Positions 52,692-61,713 of a stretch of 64,000 nt of DNA are shown here, in pieces. Origin of the DNA: Photobacterium kishitanii. GTDB taxonomy: Bacteria > Pseudomonadota > Gammaproteobacteria > Enterobacterales > Vibrionaceae. The stretch covers positions 186,001-250,000 of the forward strand of contig NZ_PYON01000001.1 in the NCBI RefSeq assembly GCF_003026355.1, given 5' to 3'. Position 1 is the stretch's first letter, and each line of letters opens with the position of its first letter. The notes under the pieces are model-generated. The model worked only from the letters and a program-made list of their open reading frames with translations, did no database searches and was not told the origin of the DNA. Position numbers and translations under genes: made by a program.

Positions 52692-54731
52692 CTATTTTAT
52701 AATATCATTAAAATCTTCAACTATTAATCCCGACACTAATTGACCTTTCATATCTATTTGAGGATTAATTAAAACTGAAATGTCATCTTTTTTTAAGCTA
52801 ATGACTAATCGATCAAACTCCTCATCATTTTCAATTATTGAAATTGTAAATGGAGGTAAGGTGACTCCCCCAAACTCCCAATTCTTTATAAAAACATCGA
52901 TATTAATAGGATCAGATAAAAATACCATTGCACCATTTATGAATATAGGCTGACCATCGTCTTTACTAATGAAAATAATTAAGGGAGCATAATATCTTTC
53001 ATAACTAGAATATGACTTATCTATAGCTAGGGTAAATAATGCAGGTTCGGCATTTTCACATATAAGTATATCTTCATTATCTTTTTTATATTCCAACGCA
53101 TGCGAATAATTAGTAAATACTCCACTTTCTGACGTATAGCAATGTGGGTCTTTATCACTAATTGCTTTCTGAAAAAGCTCAGTAAACCAACAAGATTTAT
53201 CTTTAGCTGAGTTAAGTGACTCTCTTTGAATACGGCCTCTATTTTGTACATATCTGGAACTACCATCATCCAAATTTATTTTTATACAATATTTACCTTT
53301 TGATAGATTATTATAATCTGGTTTCCAGAGTAATGAACTTACAGTTTTAGGCAAACAAGATAGGCTAGAGAACATTCCCTGCCCTTTAACGACTAATAAA
53401 TACCATTTTTCATAATCAAAATTAACTAATTTCTTATTATCTCTAAATAATTTAGAATCAATTATACCTAAAACTCGGTGCAAAGGTGATAAGCAATCCC
53501 TATGAACTAATCCAACCTCATGAGGGATACCCATCTCATCAACCTCAATTATTGGAGAGCTGTCATCAGAAATAACATCGCCACAAATTATACATTCAAT
53601 ATATTTATTATTATCATTGATAGCATTAAGACATAATTCAGAATGACTTTTAGCAGCCTCCATTTCATTAACATTTTCTTCTGAGTTTATTTCTATAATA
53701 GCTATTTTAGCGTTTTCAAACAATTCTGTATTTTCTTTGATATATCTACTACAACCTAAAAAAGTTGATGCTCTATAAATTACATTCCATTTATTACCAT
53801 TTTTTAATTCAACTTTTTGATTAGAAAATGAAAGTGTCTTTTTTCCATCTTCTTCGAAACGAATTAATTCAACAATTATAAAATCAAAATCTTCATAAAA
53901 AGATTCTATAATTAGAACCTCTTTTCCTGAACATAAACCTCCTTTTAAAATAAAACCAAGCTTATTGTCCTTGCTATTTTCTTGTTTTTCTTTTTCAATA
54001 AACTTACCAACTCTATCTTCTAATCCTTTTAGGTTTATAGAAGAACGATTTTTTGATAACGTCAACCCAATTTTAATTAAACATGACCAAAAAAGTTCTG
54101 CCGATATAGAAACTTTTCCTGAAATTAAAGTAAGAATAGCTTTTTCTAAAGGCATTCCTTCTTCTATATCAATAACTGACACATGTGATAACTTTAATAT
54201 TTCATATGTTATCTCATCGGAAATAGATTCATTCGTAATATCTTTATAATTAGATGCAATGTTTTCCTTTATTATCCTAAAAACATCTGTTTCCGATTGA
54301 TTTAATGGATTATTTATAAATCCTATGTCATTAAATCTTATACTTTCTAATATCTTTTTCAGATCACATATTATTTTGGATGATGCTTTCGATGTTGTCG
54401 CAAGAACAAATCGATCATTATTACTAATTCCAGTTAAATATTGTGAAACAAACTGTTTTATAACCTTATAAAATTCAGAACTTTTTGATTCTGAACAATT
54501 AATAGACCTTTTTGCTTGAATATATACCGTAGAATTTTCTGTTGTGACAACTAGATCATCGATTTCATTCGCTGATTCAAATTTCAAATCAATGATTTTT
54601 GAATCTCCATTCAAACCTAAATCATCAATGAAGACTACATCCATAAACATATGTGTTAAAAATAAAGCAGATATACGCTGTTGAAAATCAATACCGGCAT
54701 TTGTAGCTGAACCTCCAGCATTACTGCTCAT
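52692..54731 (-). CDS. cargo 3: Cap4/Mrr-like nuclease-domain defence protein
   Basis: A 679-residue protein. The N-terminal domain has GGSATNAGIDFQQR (residues 6-19), D58/D59 and IQAKRS (K74), the pattern of PD-(D/E)XK nucleases at the head of Cap4- and STAND-type defence proteins. A degenerate P-loop, KGGLCSGKE, lies near 262-269. A zinc-binding motif begins with C380/C383 and continues through VHRDCL near 415. The family is usually much longer. It has its own promoter and is divergent from tail copy 3. Activity and trigger are unknown. Confidence 0.62.
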   Translation of the reverse strand: MSSNAGGSATNAGIDFQQRISALFLTHMFMDVVFIDDLGLNGDSKIIDLKFESANEIDDLVVTTENSTVYIQAKRSINCSESKSSEFYKVIKQFVSQYLTGISNNDRFVLATTSKASSKIICDLKKILESIRFNDIGFINNPLNQSETDVFRIIKENIASNYKDITNESISDEITYEILKLSHVSVIDIEEGMPLEKAILTLISGKVSISAELFWSCLIKIGLTLSKNRSSINLKGLEDRVGKFIEKEKQENSKDNKLGFILKGGLCSGKEVLIIESFYEDFDFIIVELIRFEEDGKKTLSFSNQKVELKNGNKWNVIYRASTFLGCSRYIKENTELFENAKIAIIEINSEENVNEMEAAKSHSELCLNAINDNNKYIECIICGDVISDDSSPIIEVDEMGIPHEVGLVHRDCLSPLHRVLGIIDSKLFRDNKKLVNFDYEKWYLLVVKGQGMFSSLSCLPKTVSSLLWKPDYNNLSKGKYCIKINLDDGSSRYVQNRGRIQRESLNSAKDKSCWFTELFQKAISDKDPHCYTSESGVFTNYSHALEYKKDNEDILICENAEPALFTLAIDKSYSSYERYYAPLIIFISKDDGQPIFINGAMVFLSDPINIDVFIKNWEFGGVTLPPFTISIIENDEEFDRLVISLKKDDISVLINPQIDMKGQLVSGLIVEDFNDIIK

Positions 54732-54857
54732 AAAAAGAATCTCCTATTTAAATAGTAATATATGAATCAATATTTATATGTTGCGTAAGTAAAACACTTA
54801 CCATGATCTATGTAAAACAATTACTAGAGCAAAAATAAAAATAAATAACCAACAACC

Positions 54858-56021
54858 CTATTTCAAATAACTATCCAGCTTCTCAGCATACAGCTCATAT
54901 CCTTCTAATTGGTCTTTCAACCAATCATGTTTGTTATAAACCGCTAATACCCCACCAAGCTCATGGCCTAACATCTTCTCTACCACATGCGGCATTACAC
55001 CTAATTCTGATACTCCGGTGGATAGTGACCGTCTAAAATCATGAGTACGCCAATCTTCAATAGGTAAACTATCTCTGATACGGCGGATATAACGATTAGC
55101 AGCTGAAATGGTTATCGGCTTATCAAGATCGCCACCAGGGAAAAGCACATCATCATAAGTTGCCATTACTCGTTCTAATATCACTCTTGCTTTGGTTGGA
55201 ATTGGGCGTCTTATTGGCGTATTGGTTTTACTGAGTTCTTTCGGTACCGTCCATATACCCGCTTCCATATCAAAGTGGCTACGACGCGCAAGGCGCAACT
55301 CTGAAAGACGACTGCCCCACAACATAGTTAACTGATGCAACGCTTTATTAGATGAGCTGGCGCGGCTGCGTTCGATGGCCAACCAAATCATACTCAGTTC
55401 TGAAAACGTTGGTACTCGGGTTCCAACTTCAGGAGCTTTACCTACGTGTTGCCTTTTAATGCGGTCTAAGTCTGTTTTTTCAATAATGAACTTACTCTTA
55501 CAGAAATTTAAACAGGCTCTTAGCTTGGTGAATAGTGAATTAGCAGTTTTGGGTTTATCAAGGCTAATAGTATCTAACCACTGCATCCATTCTCTAGCTG
55601 GTATCGTTTCAACGTTACGTTCAGGGAACGCACCAATAAGATAATTTTTAGCAAAAGAACGATAAAGTGCCTGAGTGCCCGCTTTTAATTGAGGGACATA
55701 ATGTTTAAGCCAGTACGCAACACAATCATCTAAAGTAATAAATTCAAGCTCGCCCGTTAAAGCAATGTTGGGATTTCGACCAGATTCTCTCAATTCCATC
55801 ATTAATTTATGCTTTCGCCTTGCCTCTTTAAGGCTAGTTACGGGATACTTACCTATACGAATTCTTAGGCTTTTTTTATTAAAGCGGCAACGGTAATCAA
55901 AATAGATTTTAGCTTGAGGTGTTATGCGGACAACGAGCCCTTCACCATCACTAATTTCAGCTTTACCGTCATAAGCGTCTTGCTTTGATATAAGATTAAG
56001 TTGTCGGTCTGTCAGGCTCAT
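54858..56021 (-). CDS. tyrosine-recombinase integrase of the sbcB island
   Basis: 387 residues with an N-terminal DUF4102-type arm-binding domain (SDGEGLVVRITPQAKIYFDY, KSLRIRIGKYP) and the catalytic domain. R238 is in WGSRLSELR, H327 and R330 in THDFRRS, H353 in MLGHELGG, and Y362 in AVYNKHD. It is complete and likely active. It lies next to the att core in sbcB, with three ttaggacaca repeats and a LexA box upstream. A degraded relative is at 38391-38668. Confidence 0.93.
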   Translation of the reverse strand: MSLTDRQLNLISKQDAYDGKAEISDGEGLVVRITPQAKIYFDYRCRFNKKSLRIRIGKYPVTSLKEARRKHKLMMELRESGRNPNIALTGELEFITLDDCVAYWLKHYVPQLKAGTQALYRSFAKNYLIGAFPERNVETIPAREWMQWLDTISLDKPKTANSLFTKLRACLNFCKSKFIIEKTDLDRIKRQHVGKAPEVGTRVPTFSELSMIWLAIERSRASSSNKALHQLTMLWGSRLSELRLARRSHFDMEAGIWTVPKELSKTNTPIRRPIPTKARVILERVMATYDDVLFPGGDLDKPITISAANRYIRRIRDSLPIEDWRTHDFRRSLSTGVSELGVMPHVVEKMLGHELGGVLAVYNKHDWLKDQLEGYELYAEKLDSYLK

Positions 56022-56038
56022 TACGCTATTCCTTTAAA

Positions 56039-56080
56039 TTAGGACACAGGCTCAGATTTAGGGACACACATTAGGACACA
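56039..56080. repeat. ttaggacaca direct repeats (possible arm sites)
   Basis: Three copies: 56039-56048, 56058-56068 (ttagggacaca) and 56071-56080. The left end of the element has ttaggacac and cagggaca at 38802-38820. Matching short repeats at both ends next to an integrase suggest arm-type recombinase sites. Confidence 0.55.
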
Positions 56081-56118
56081 AATGCAAATCCCACACTGAA
56101 TTCAATTGGAATTAACTA

Positions 56119-56134
56119 CTGTATATACACACAG
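56119..56134. promoter_or_regulatory. LexA box between integrase and sbcB
   Basis: ctgtatatacacacag fits CTG-N10-CAG closely and is extended on both sides as actgtatatacacacagta. It lies 98 bases before the integrase and 67 before sbcB, so either or both may be SOS-induced. Confidence 0.7.
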
Positions 56135-56200
56135 TATATCACGAAAAGCCATAGTTATAACAATTACTTAATACAACACACATGGCTTCTGGAAAATACT

Positions 56201-57622
56201 ATGAACAAGAAAAACGAGCCAACACTATACTGGATTGATTACGAAACCTTTGGTGCCAGTCCAGCAAATGATCGCCCTTGCCAGTTTGCAGGGGTACGTA
56301 CCGATATGGAGATGAACATTATCGGTGAGCCTTTGGTGATCTATTGTAAGCCACCAGCCGATTACCTACCGTCACCTGAAGCATGTTTGATCACGGGGAT
56401 CACGCCACAGGAAGCAATGGAAAAAGGTTTATCAGAGCCGGAGTTTATTGCCCAAATTCATGCCGAGCTGTCAAAGCCGAATACTTGTGTTATTGGTTAT
56501 AATAACGTTCGCTTTGATGATGAAGTGACCCGCTATACGTTATACCGTAACTTCTATGACTCATATGGTTGGGCATGGCAAAATGGTAACTCGCGTTGGG
56601 ATCTATTAGATATTATGCGTACCTGTTATGCATTACGTCCTGATGGGCTTAACTGGCCAACTGACGATGAAGGTCGTCCGAGCTTTAAGCTTGAAAAACT
56701 CTCAATTGCTAACGGTATTGAACACACTAATGCCCACGATGCTATGGCTGATGTATACGCCACTATCGAACTGGCAAAAATCTTAAAACAAAACCAACCT
56801 AAGCTGTTTGATTACTTATTTAACTTACGTCATAAGCGTCAATTACAAGAATTAATCGATATTGTCGATCTCACCCCTATTGTGCATGTATCGGGGATGT
56901 TCGGTACTGAGTGCGGTAATACCAGTTGGATCGTGCCGATGGCATGGCATCCTGATAATAAAAATGCAGTGATTTGTGTTAATCTTGCGCAAGATCCGAC
57001 CCCATTAATTGAACTTAATGCCGACCAACTGCGTGAGCGTTTATATACTAAACGCATTGATCTTGGTCCTGATGAATTGCCAGTACCTATTAAAGAAGTG
57101 CATTTAAATAAATGTCCGGTACTTGCGCCAGCTAAAACACTTAAAGCTGAAGATGCGGCCCGCTTAGGGATTGATCGTGAGTTATGCCTTAAGAATCTTG
57201 CGCTATTAAAGCAACATCCTGAAGTGCGAGCCAAATTACTCGAAATGTTCAGTGTTAAACGTGAATACGCTAATAATGGTAACGTTGATACCATGCTCTA
57301 TGATGGCTTCTTCTCTACCGCTGATCGCTCAACCATGGATATTATTCGTGAAACAGCGGCAGATTCACTAGCAACACTGGAAATTAATGTCGATGATGAG
57401 CGCATTAAGCCGTTATTGTTCCGCTATCGCGCACGTAATTATCCATTAACGTTAACTTATCAAGAACAGCAACGTTGGAAGCACCACTGCCAAGATTTCT
57501 TTGAAGAAAACATGACCAAATATATGGAAAACTTTGAAGCTGTCGCGCTAGATTGCCAGTCAAATGAACACAAAATGAAGATCATGAAGTCGTTATATGA
57601 CTACATTAATAAATTGATGTAA
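56201..57622 (+). CDS. sbcB: exonuclease I (SbcB)
   Basis: 473 residues (E. coli 475). DEDD exonuclease motifs: LYWIDYETFG (Exo I, DxE), GYNNVRFDDE (Exo II) and HDAMADVYAT (Exo III, HxxxxD). It degrades single-stranded DNA 3' to 5' in recombination and mismatch repair. The first about 14 codons lie left of the integration core, so the leader and promoter in use now come from the element. Confidence 0.96.
   Translation: MNKKNEPTLYWIDYETFGASPANDRPCQFAGVRTDMEMNIIGEPLVIYCKPPADYLPSPEACLITGITPQEAMEKGLSEPEFIAQIHAELSKPNTCVIGYNNVRFDDEVTRYTLYRNFYDSYGWAWQNGNSRWDLLDIMRTCYALRPDGLNWPTDDEGRPSFKLEKLSIANGIEHTNAHDAMADVYATIELAKILKQNQPKLFDYLFNLRHKRQLQELIDIVDLTPIVHVSGMFGTECGNTSWIVPMAWHPDNKNAVICVNLAQDPTPLIELNADQLRERLYTKRIDLGPDELPVPIKEVHLNKCPVLAPAKTLKAEDAARLGIDRELCLKNLALLKQHPEVRAKLLEMFSVKREYANNGNVDTMLYDGFFSTADRSTMDIIRETAADSLATLEINVDDERIKPLLFRYRARNYPLTLTYQEQQRWKHHCQDFFEENMTKYMENFEAVALDCQSNEHKMKIMKSLYDYINKLM
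56228..56238. other. att core at sbcB (right junction)
   Basis: tactggattga is shared with 38732-38742, the duplicated sbcB start. The flanking identity is longer but imperfect on the left side (atgaa, aacga, ca-gc) and ends abruptly to the right. The exact crossover could be a few bases either way. Confidence 0.65.
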
Positions 57623-57652
57623 TTCATTATGTTATGACTTTTGAATACGAAT

Positions 57653-57687
57653 AAGCTCGTCATAGTGATCCTGTGATGGGCTTTTTT
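57653..57687 (+). terminator. Rho-independent terminator of sbcB
   Basis: aagctcgtcatag (57653-57665) pairs over 13 positions, allowing G-U, with ctgtgatgggctt (57671-57683), followed by six T. Confidence 0.8.
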
Positions 57688-57788
57688 ATTATTAATAAGA
57701 CCCGTTATTTGATGATTGTCGTAATTCCGTCAACACTTAATGCTATCGAATGGTGTTGTGTTCGAAGCGTTTACAAGTGGGTGATCTA

Positions 57789-58313
57789 ATGACAACCAAA
57801 ACAGCAGTAAAATGTTATCGGTTTGAAGGGATTGATTTTATTCCTGAAAATAGACTACTTAACTGGCATGATAATCAACAAACACTATTAACGGCTGATG
57901 AGTCCCGTTTTTTAGCCTCACTGTGTTACCTCGCTGGTGAAGTGGTTAGCACTGAATCGATATATCGTTATACCTTTACCTCCCCTAACGCCTACGAAGA
58001 AAGCTGTGATCATCATTATGATCTAAATGTTTTATTGCTATCACTGTCTAAAAAATTACTCCGCAATGGAAAGATGGCGATACCTATCTATATTATTCCA
58101 AGTTATGGCTTTCGAGTGTCTTTACCTAATACCACTGCAGTTCGCAATGAAACGACACCACTCAAATCCCCTCCATCATGGCCTGCTCTAGTTAAAAACA
58201 AATCAAAAAAGCCTTTGCTTCAAGTGATTAACATAAATTACGCCATCATCACAACGGTAGTAATCATTACATTTACACTACTGATTGGTTATTGGATTAT
58301 GACAACCCAATAA
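57789..58313 (+). CDS. ToxR/CadC-like membrane-anchored winged-helix protein
   Basis: 174 residues from ATG 57789 (gggtgat upstream); an in-frame ATG at 57750 lacks a ribosome-binding site. The N-terminal winged helix (GIDFIPENRLLNWHDNQQTL, LTADESRFLASLCYLAGEVV, IPSYGFRVS) resembles the OmpR/ToxR DNA-binding domain. A membrane segment, YAIITTVVIITFTLLIGYWI, is followed by only four residues, so there is no periplasmic sensor domain. The targets are unknown. Confidence 0.7.
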   Translation: MTTKTAVKCYRFEGIDFIPENRLLNWHDNQQTLLTADESRFLASLCYLAGEVVSTESIYRYTFTSPNAYEESCDHHYDLNVLLLSLSKKLLRNGKMAIPIYIIPSYGFRVSLPNTTAVRNETTPLKSPPSWPALVKNKSKKPLLQVININYAIITTVVIITFTLLIGYWIMTTQ

Positions 58314-58430
58314 CATTGATGCTTGTTTTATCAACAGAAACAAATATAGTTCATTAATCATGAAAAATTAGTGTGACATTTATCATGCTTATTTGTATGA
58401 TGAATTAAATATTTAAGAGTTGTAATATCC

Positions 58431-58775
58431 ATGAATTATATACGCTCATTTGCCATCGTTATGATTTGTTTCTTTTTAGGACAAGGCATTCAACACTTTT
58501 CTGGATTACCGATTCCAGGCAGTATTATCGGTTTATTTATCCTTTTTATCAGTCTTGTCACAGGCATTTGTCGGGCTGAGTGGGTTGAAAGTACCTGTAA
58601 TCTATTAATAAAACATATGGCGTTGCTATTTGTACCCGTCGGTGTTGGCTTGATGAACTATTTAGGTATCATTGAAAACAACGCTGCGATCATTTTCGCA
58701 AGCACCCTAGGTAGTACCATTATCGTATTAATTGTTATTGGCTTAGCGGTACACCACAAGGAGAAAGAGTCATGA
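58431..58775 (+). CDS. yohJ: CidA/LrgA-family membrane protein (YohJ)
   Basis: A 114-residue protein with four membrane helices. Family blocks GIQHFSGLPIPGSIIGLFIL and HMALLFVPVGVGLMNYL. The YohJ/YohK pair corresponds to LrgA/LrgB, linked to murein hydrolase control and to export of small metabolites. It overlaps yohK by four bases. Confidence 0.9.
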   Translation: MNYIRSFAIVMICFFLGQGIQHFSGLPIPGSIIGLFILFISLVTGICRAEWVESTCNLLIKHMALLFVPVGVGLMNYLGIIENNAAIIFASTLGSTIIVLIVIGLAVHHKEKES

Positions 58776-59458
58776 TATGGCTAGTCGCAACCTTAGTGTG
58801 CTTTTATTCCGCACGCTATTTAGCAATGAAAATCAAAAATCCCTTTTTTAACCCCCTTTTGATCACGCTTATTGTGATGATCGTGGCACTTAAATGGTTC
58901 GCTGTACCTTACCAAACCTATTTTGCCCAAAATGAAGTAATTAACTATTTGTTAGGTCCTGCTGTTGTTGCATTAGCCTTTCCTTTATACCAACAAATTG
59001 GGCTTATTCGCAGCAAATGGAAGACGATCTTAACTTCGTGTTTTGTTGGTAGTGTATTGTCGATGACATTTGGTACTGCTATTGCTTTTTCAATGGGCGC
59101 CGATGCCCAACTCGCAGCAAGTATTTTACCGAAATCAATCACAACGCCATTAGCGATGGCGGCTTCACAGCAAATTGGTGGTATTCCTGCGATTACATCT
59201 GCAATGGTTATTATTGTTGGCTTATTTGGTGCCGTATTAGGTTACCCAATCATGAAATTATTTCGTGTTAAACATCCTTTAGCAAAAGGTTTGTCGATTG
59301 GTACGGTTTCACATGCATTAGGCACAGCCAAAGCCGTTGAGGAAGACTACCAAGAAGGGGCATTTAGTTCATTAGCATTGGTTATTTGCGGCATTATGAC
59401 GACCCTATTAGCACCGCTGATGTTCCCTTTGCTTTTACGCCTATTTGGACACACCTAA
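58772..59458 (+). CDS. yohK: CidB/LrgB-family membrane protein (YohK)
   Basis: A 228-residue polytopic protein. LrgB motifs: LGPAVVALAFPLYQQ near residue 61, PKSITTPLAMAASQQIGGIP near 120, and SHALGTAKAVEED near 181. It works with YohJ. It is translationally coupled (ATGA overlap). Confidence 0.93.
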   Translation: MIWLVATLVCFYSARYLAMKIKNPFFNPLLITLIVMIVALKWFAVPYQTYFAQNEVINYLLGPAVVALAFPLYQQIGLIRSKWKTILTSCFVGSVLSMTFGTAIAFSMGADAQLAASILPKSITTPLAMAASQQIGGIPAITSAMVIIVGLFGAVLGYPIMKLFRVKHPLAKGLSIGTVSHALGTAKAVEEDYQEGAFSSLALVICGIMTTLLAPLMFPLLLRLFGHT

Positions 59459-59587
59459 CAGCAACGTGCAAAAAACAATCAATTTGATTAATTTTCACTA
59501 AGTTATTGAAATATTATCTGCAAAATTACAGAAACAAGTGTGACGCCACTCCCAACAATGTAATAGGTGCAACATCAAAACCAACAA

Positions 59588-59603
59588 TGTGACCAAGATC
59601 ACT
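59588..59603. promoter_or_regulatory. CRP site upstream of cdd
   Basis: tgtgaccaagatcact fits TGTGA-N6-TCACA with one mismatch, 61 bases before cdd. A second partial site, tgtgattcaca, lies at 59614-59624. E. coli cdd is controlled by CRP with CytR between two such sites. Confidence 0.65.
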
Positions 59604-59663
59604 TCCAATACCTTGTGATTCACATAGAATGTTTTGCCATCAACAATGAAGGAGTAACACCCA

Positions 59664-60551
59664 ATGTACGCACGTGTTATAAAAGCATTAAGCTTATTAC
59701 CTGCTGAATTGGCGTCAGCTTTAAAGCCTATTATTGAAGCTTCAGATTTCGACTCAACCATTAGTCCTGAGCAATTCGAACTTTTATTATCAACTACTCA
59801 GATGACTGATACTGAACTTCGCTTGGCTCTCCTTCCTATTGCTGCATCTTATGCTGTTGTACCTATTTCCAATTTCTATGTCGGCGCGATTGTGCGTGGC
59901 GCATCTGGTCGCCTTTACTTTGGCGCAAATATGGAGTTTGAGAACGCTAGCATGGGTTGTACTATTCATGCCGAGCAATCAGCTATTAGCCATGCATGGA
60001 TCAAAGGTGAAGTTGGCATTAAAGATGTCACCATCAATTACAGTCCGTGTGGTCACTGTCGTCAGTTTATGAATGAATTAACATCAGCTAACGATATGAT
60101 GATTCAACTGCCGCAACGTCAACCAATGACATTACAACAATACTTACCCGATTCATTTGGTCCACTTGATTTAGGCATTAAAGATGGCTTATTAAGTGAC
60201 ATTGATAATGGTATTAGTATCGAAGAAGATTCAGAGCTAGCTGTTTGTGCTTGTAAAGCCGCTAACCGCTCACATGCGCCTTATTCGAAAAACTTCAGCG
60301 GTGTTGCATTAAAAGCACAAGATGGCCGTATTTTTGAGGGGATGTATGCAGAAAATGCAGCCTTCAACCCTAGCCTGCCTCCGCTGCAAGTTGCCTTGAT
60401 TAATATGAATATGTCTAACTATCCGCTATCTGAAATCGTTGAAGCGGCATTAGTAGAAAGTGCTGACAGCAAAATTAGTCAACTAGCACGCACACAAGCA
60501 TTACTTGAAGCACTTAATCCTGATGTGCAATTAACGTACGTTGCTTATTAA
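59664..60551 (+). CDS. cdd: cytidine deaminase, dimeric type
   Basis: 295 residues (E. coli 294). The zinc site is HAEQSA near residue 103 and PCGHCRQ near 130, with the proton-shuttling Glu in HAE. The C-terminal non-catalytic repeat ([20 protein letters not shown]) completes the enteric-type fold. It converts cytidine and deoxycytidine to uridines for salvage. Confidence 0.96.
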   Translation: MYARVIKALSLLPAELASALKPIIEASDFDSTISPEQFELLLSTTQMTDTELRLALLPIAASYAVVPISNFYVGAIVRGASGRLYFGANMEFENASMGCTIHAEQSAISHAWIKGEVGIKDVTINYSPCGHCRQFMNELTSANDMMIQLPQRQPMTLQQYLPDSFGPLDLGIKDGLLSDIDNGISIEEDSELAVCACKAANRSHAPYSKNFSGVALKAQDGRIFEGMYAENAAFNPSLPPLQVALINMNMSNYPLSEIVEAALVESADSKISQLARTQALLEALNPDVQLTYVAY

Positions 60552-60576
60552 GTCACCAATTGATTTAAAAAATCTA

Positions 60577-60605
60577 AAAAGACCGCCTTACTGGCGGTTT
60601 TTTAT
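60577..60605 (+). terminator. Rho-independent terminator of cdd
   Basis: aagaccgcc and ggcggttttttatt form a compact GC stem with a five-base loop and a six-T run. Confidence 0.88.
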
Positions 60606-60677
60606 TACCTAATATTGATCAATGTTGGCTATCAAACATCAAAAGCGTATTATCTCGCCACCTATTATTAGAAGCCA

Positions 60678-61559
60678 ATGACAATGTCTCAAACACATAA
60701 TCCTTTGCAAGGCGCAGCATGGATGCTCACTGCTGGGCTCGCGTTTGCTATCGTAAACAGTTTAGCTCAGTACCTTAGTATCAAAATGCATGTTCCCTCA
60801 ACCTCTGTAGCTTTGATCCAATATTTCATTGCTCTAATCGCGATGTTACCTTGGTTACGTACTATGGGTATTCGCCACTCGCTTAAAACAAATCACTTTT
60901 GGTTACACTGCTTACGCGTGTTTTTAGCGGTTATTGGTATTCAATTATGGCTATGGGCGCTGGCCTATCCGGTACCAATTTGGCAAGGCATTGCCCTACT
61001 CATGATTTCACCGCTATTTGCCACTATTGGCTCAGGTCTAATTTTAAAAGAAACGGTCGGCAAGGCGCGTTGGTTTGCAACGTTAGCAGGTTTTGCTGGT
61101 GCCATGATTATTCTTGAACCATGGTCTGAAAATTTTAATATCGCGACACTATTGCCTGTCGGCGCCGCATTTTTCTGGGCGGCCTATTCATTAATGGTGA
61201 AAAAACAATCCAGTAATGAATCACCGACGACTATCGTGATGTACCTACTCATTTTAATGACACCATTTAATCTTATTTTAGCGGCGCCTGATTTTACCAT
61301 GCCAACAGTGAGTTTTAGCTGGTGGCTATTAATTCTAGCAGGCTTACTAACGGGCTTAGCGCAATGGGCGATTGCCAAAGCTTATGCTGTCGCTGACGCG
61401 TCTTTTGTACAACCCTTTGATCATGCGAAGTTACCACTAAACGTATTAGGTGGCTGGCTGGTCTTTGGCTGGGCTCCTCCTGGACGACTCTGGCTGGGTG
61501 CGGCAATTATTATTCTTTCCGTCGCGTTTATTACCCATTGGGAAAATCGCAAAAAATAA
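60678..61559 (+). CDS. EamA/DMT-superfamily exporter
   Basis: A 293-residue protein with ten membrane helices arranged as two EamA repeats (about 10-138 and 155-285). Examples are GIALLMISPLFATIGSGLIL and GLAQWAIAKAYAVADASFVQ. ATG 60678 or ATG 60684 may start it. It probably exports a small metabolite. The same neighbour sits between cdd and purT in Vibrio as I recall. Confidence 0.87.
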   Translation: MTMSQTHNPLQGAAWMLTAGLAFAIVNSLAQYLSIKMHVPSTSVALIQYFIALIAMLPWLRTMGIRHSLKTNHFWLHCLRVFLAVIGIQLWLWALAYPVPIWQGIALLMISPLFATIGSGLILKETVGKARWFATLAGFAGAMIILEPWSENFNIATLLPVGAAFFWAAYSLMVKKQSSNESPTTIVMYLLILMTPFNLILAAPDFTMPTVSFSWWLLILAGLLTGLAQWAIAKAYAVADASFVQPFDHAKLPLNVLGGWLVFGWAPPGRLWLGAAIIILSVAFITHWENRKK

Positions 61560-61567
61560 CCATTTTA

Positions 61568-61596
61568 AAAACCGCTTATCATAAGCGGTTTTTTTT
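61568..61596 (+). terminator. Rho-independent terminator
   Basis: aaccgcttat and ataagcggtt pair perfectly with a minimal loop, then a long T-run. It ends the exporter transcript. Confidence 0.88.
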
Positions 61597-61631
61597 TGTC
61601 TTCGGTTATGGTTATCCATTAACCAGATTAA

Positions 61632-61647
61632 AGGCAAACGATTGCGC
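61632..61647. promoter_or_regulatory. PurR box upstream of purT
   Basis: aggcaaacgattgcgc fits the PurR consensus ANGCAAACGNTTNCNT except at the final T. It is 67 bases before purT. Confidence 0.7.
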
Positions 61648-61713
61648 AAACATAAAAATAAGGTATTATTAATTTCAGATTTCACCTTTAATGAAAAATC
61701 GTAAGGAATATCA

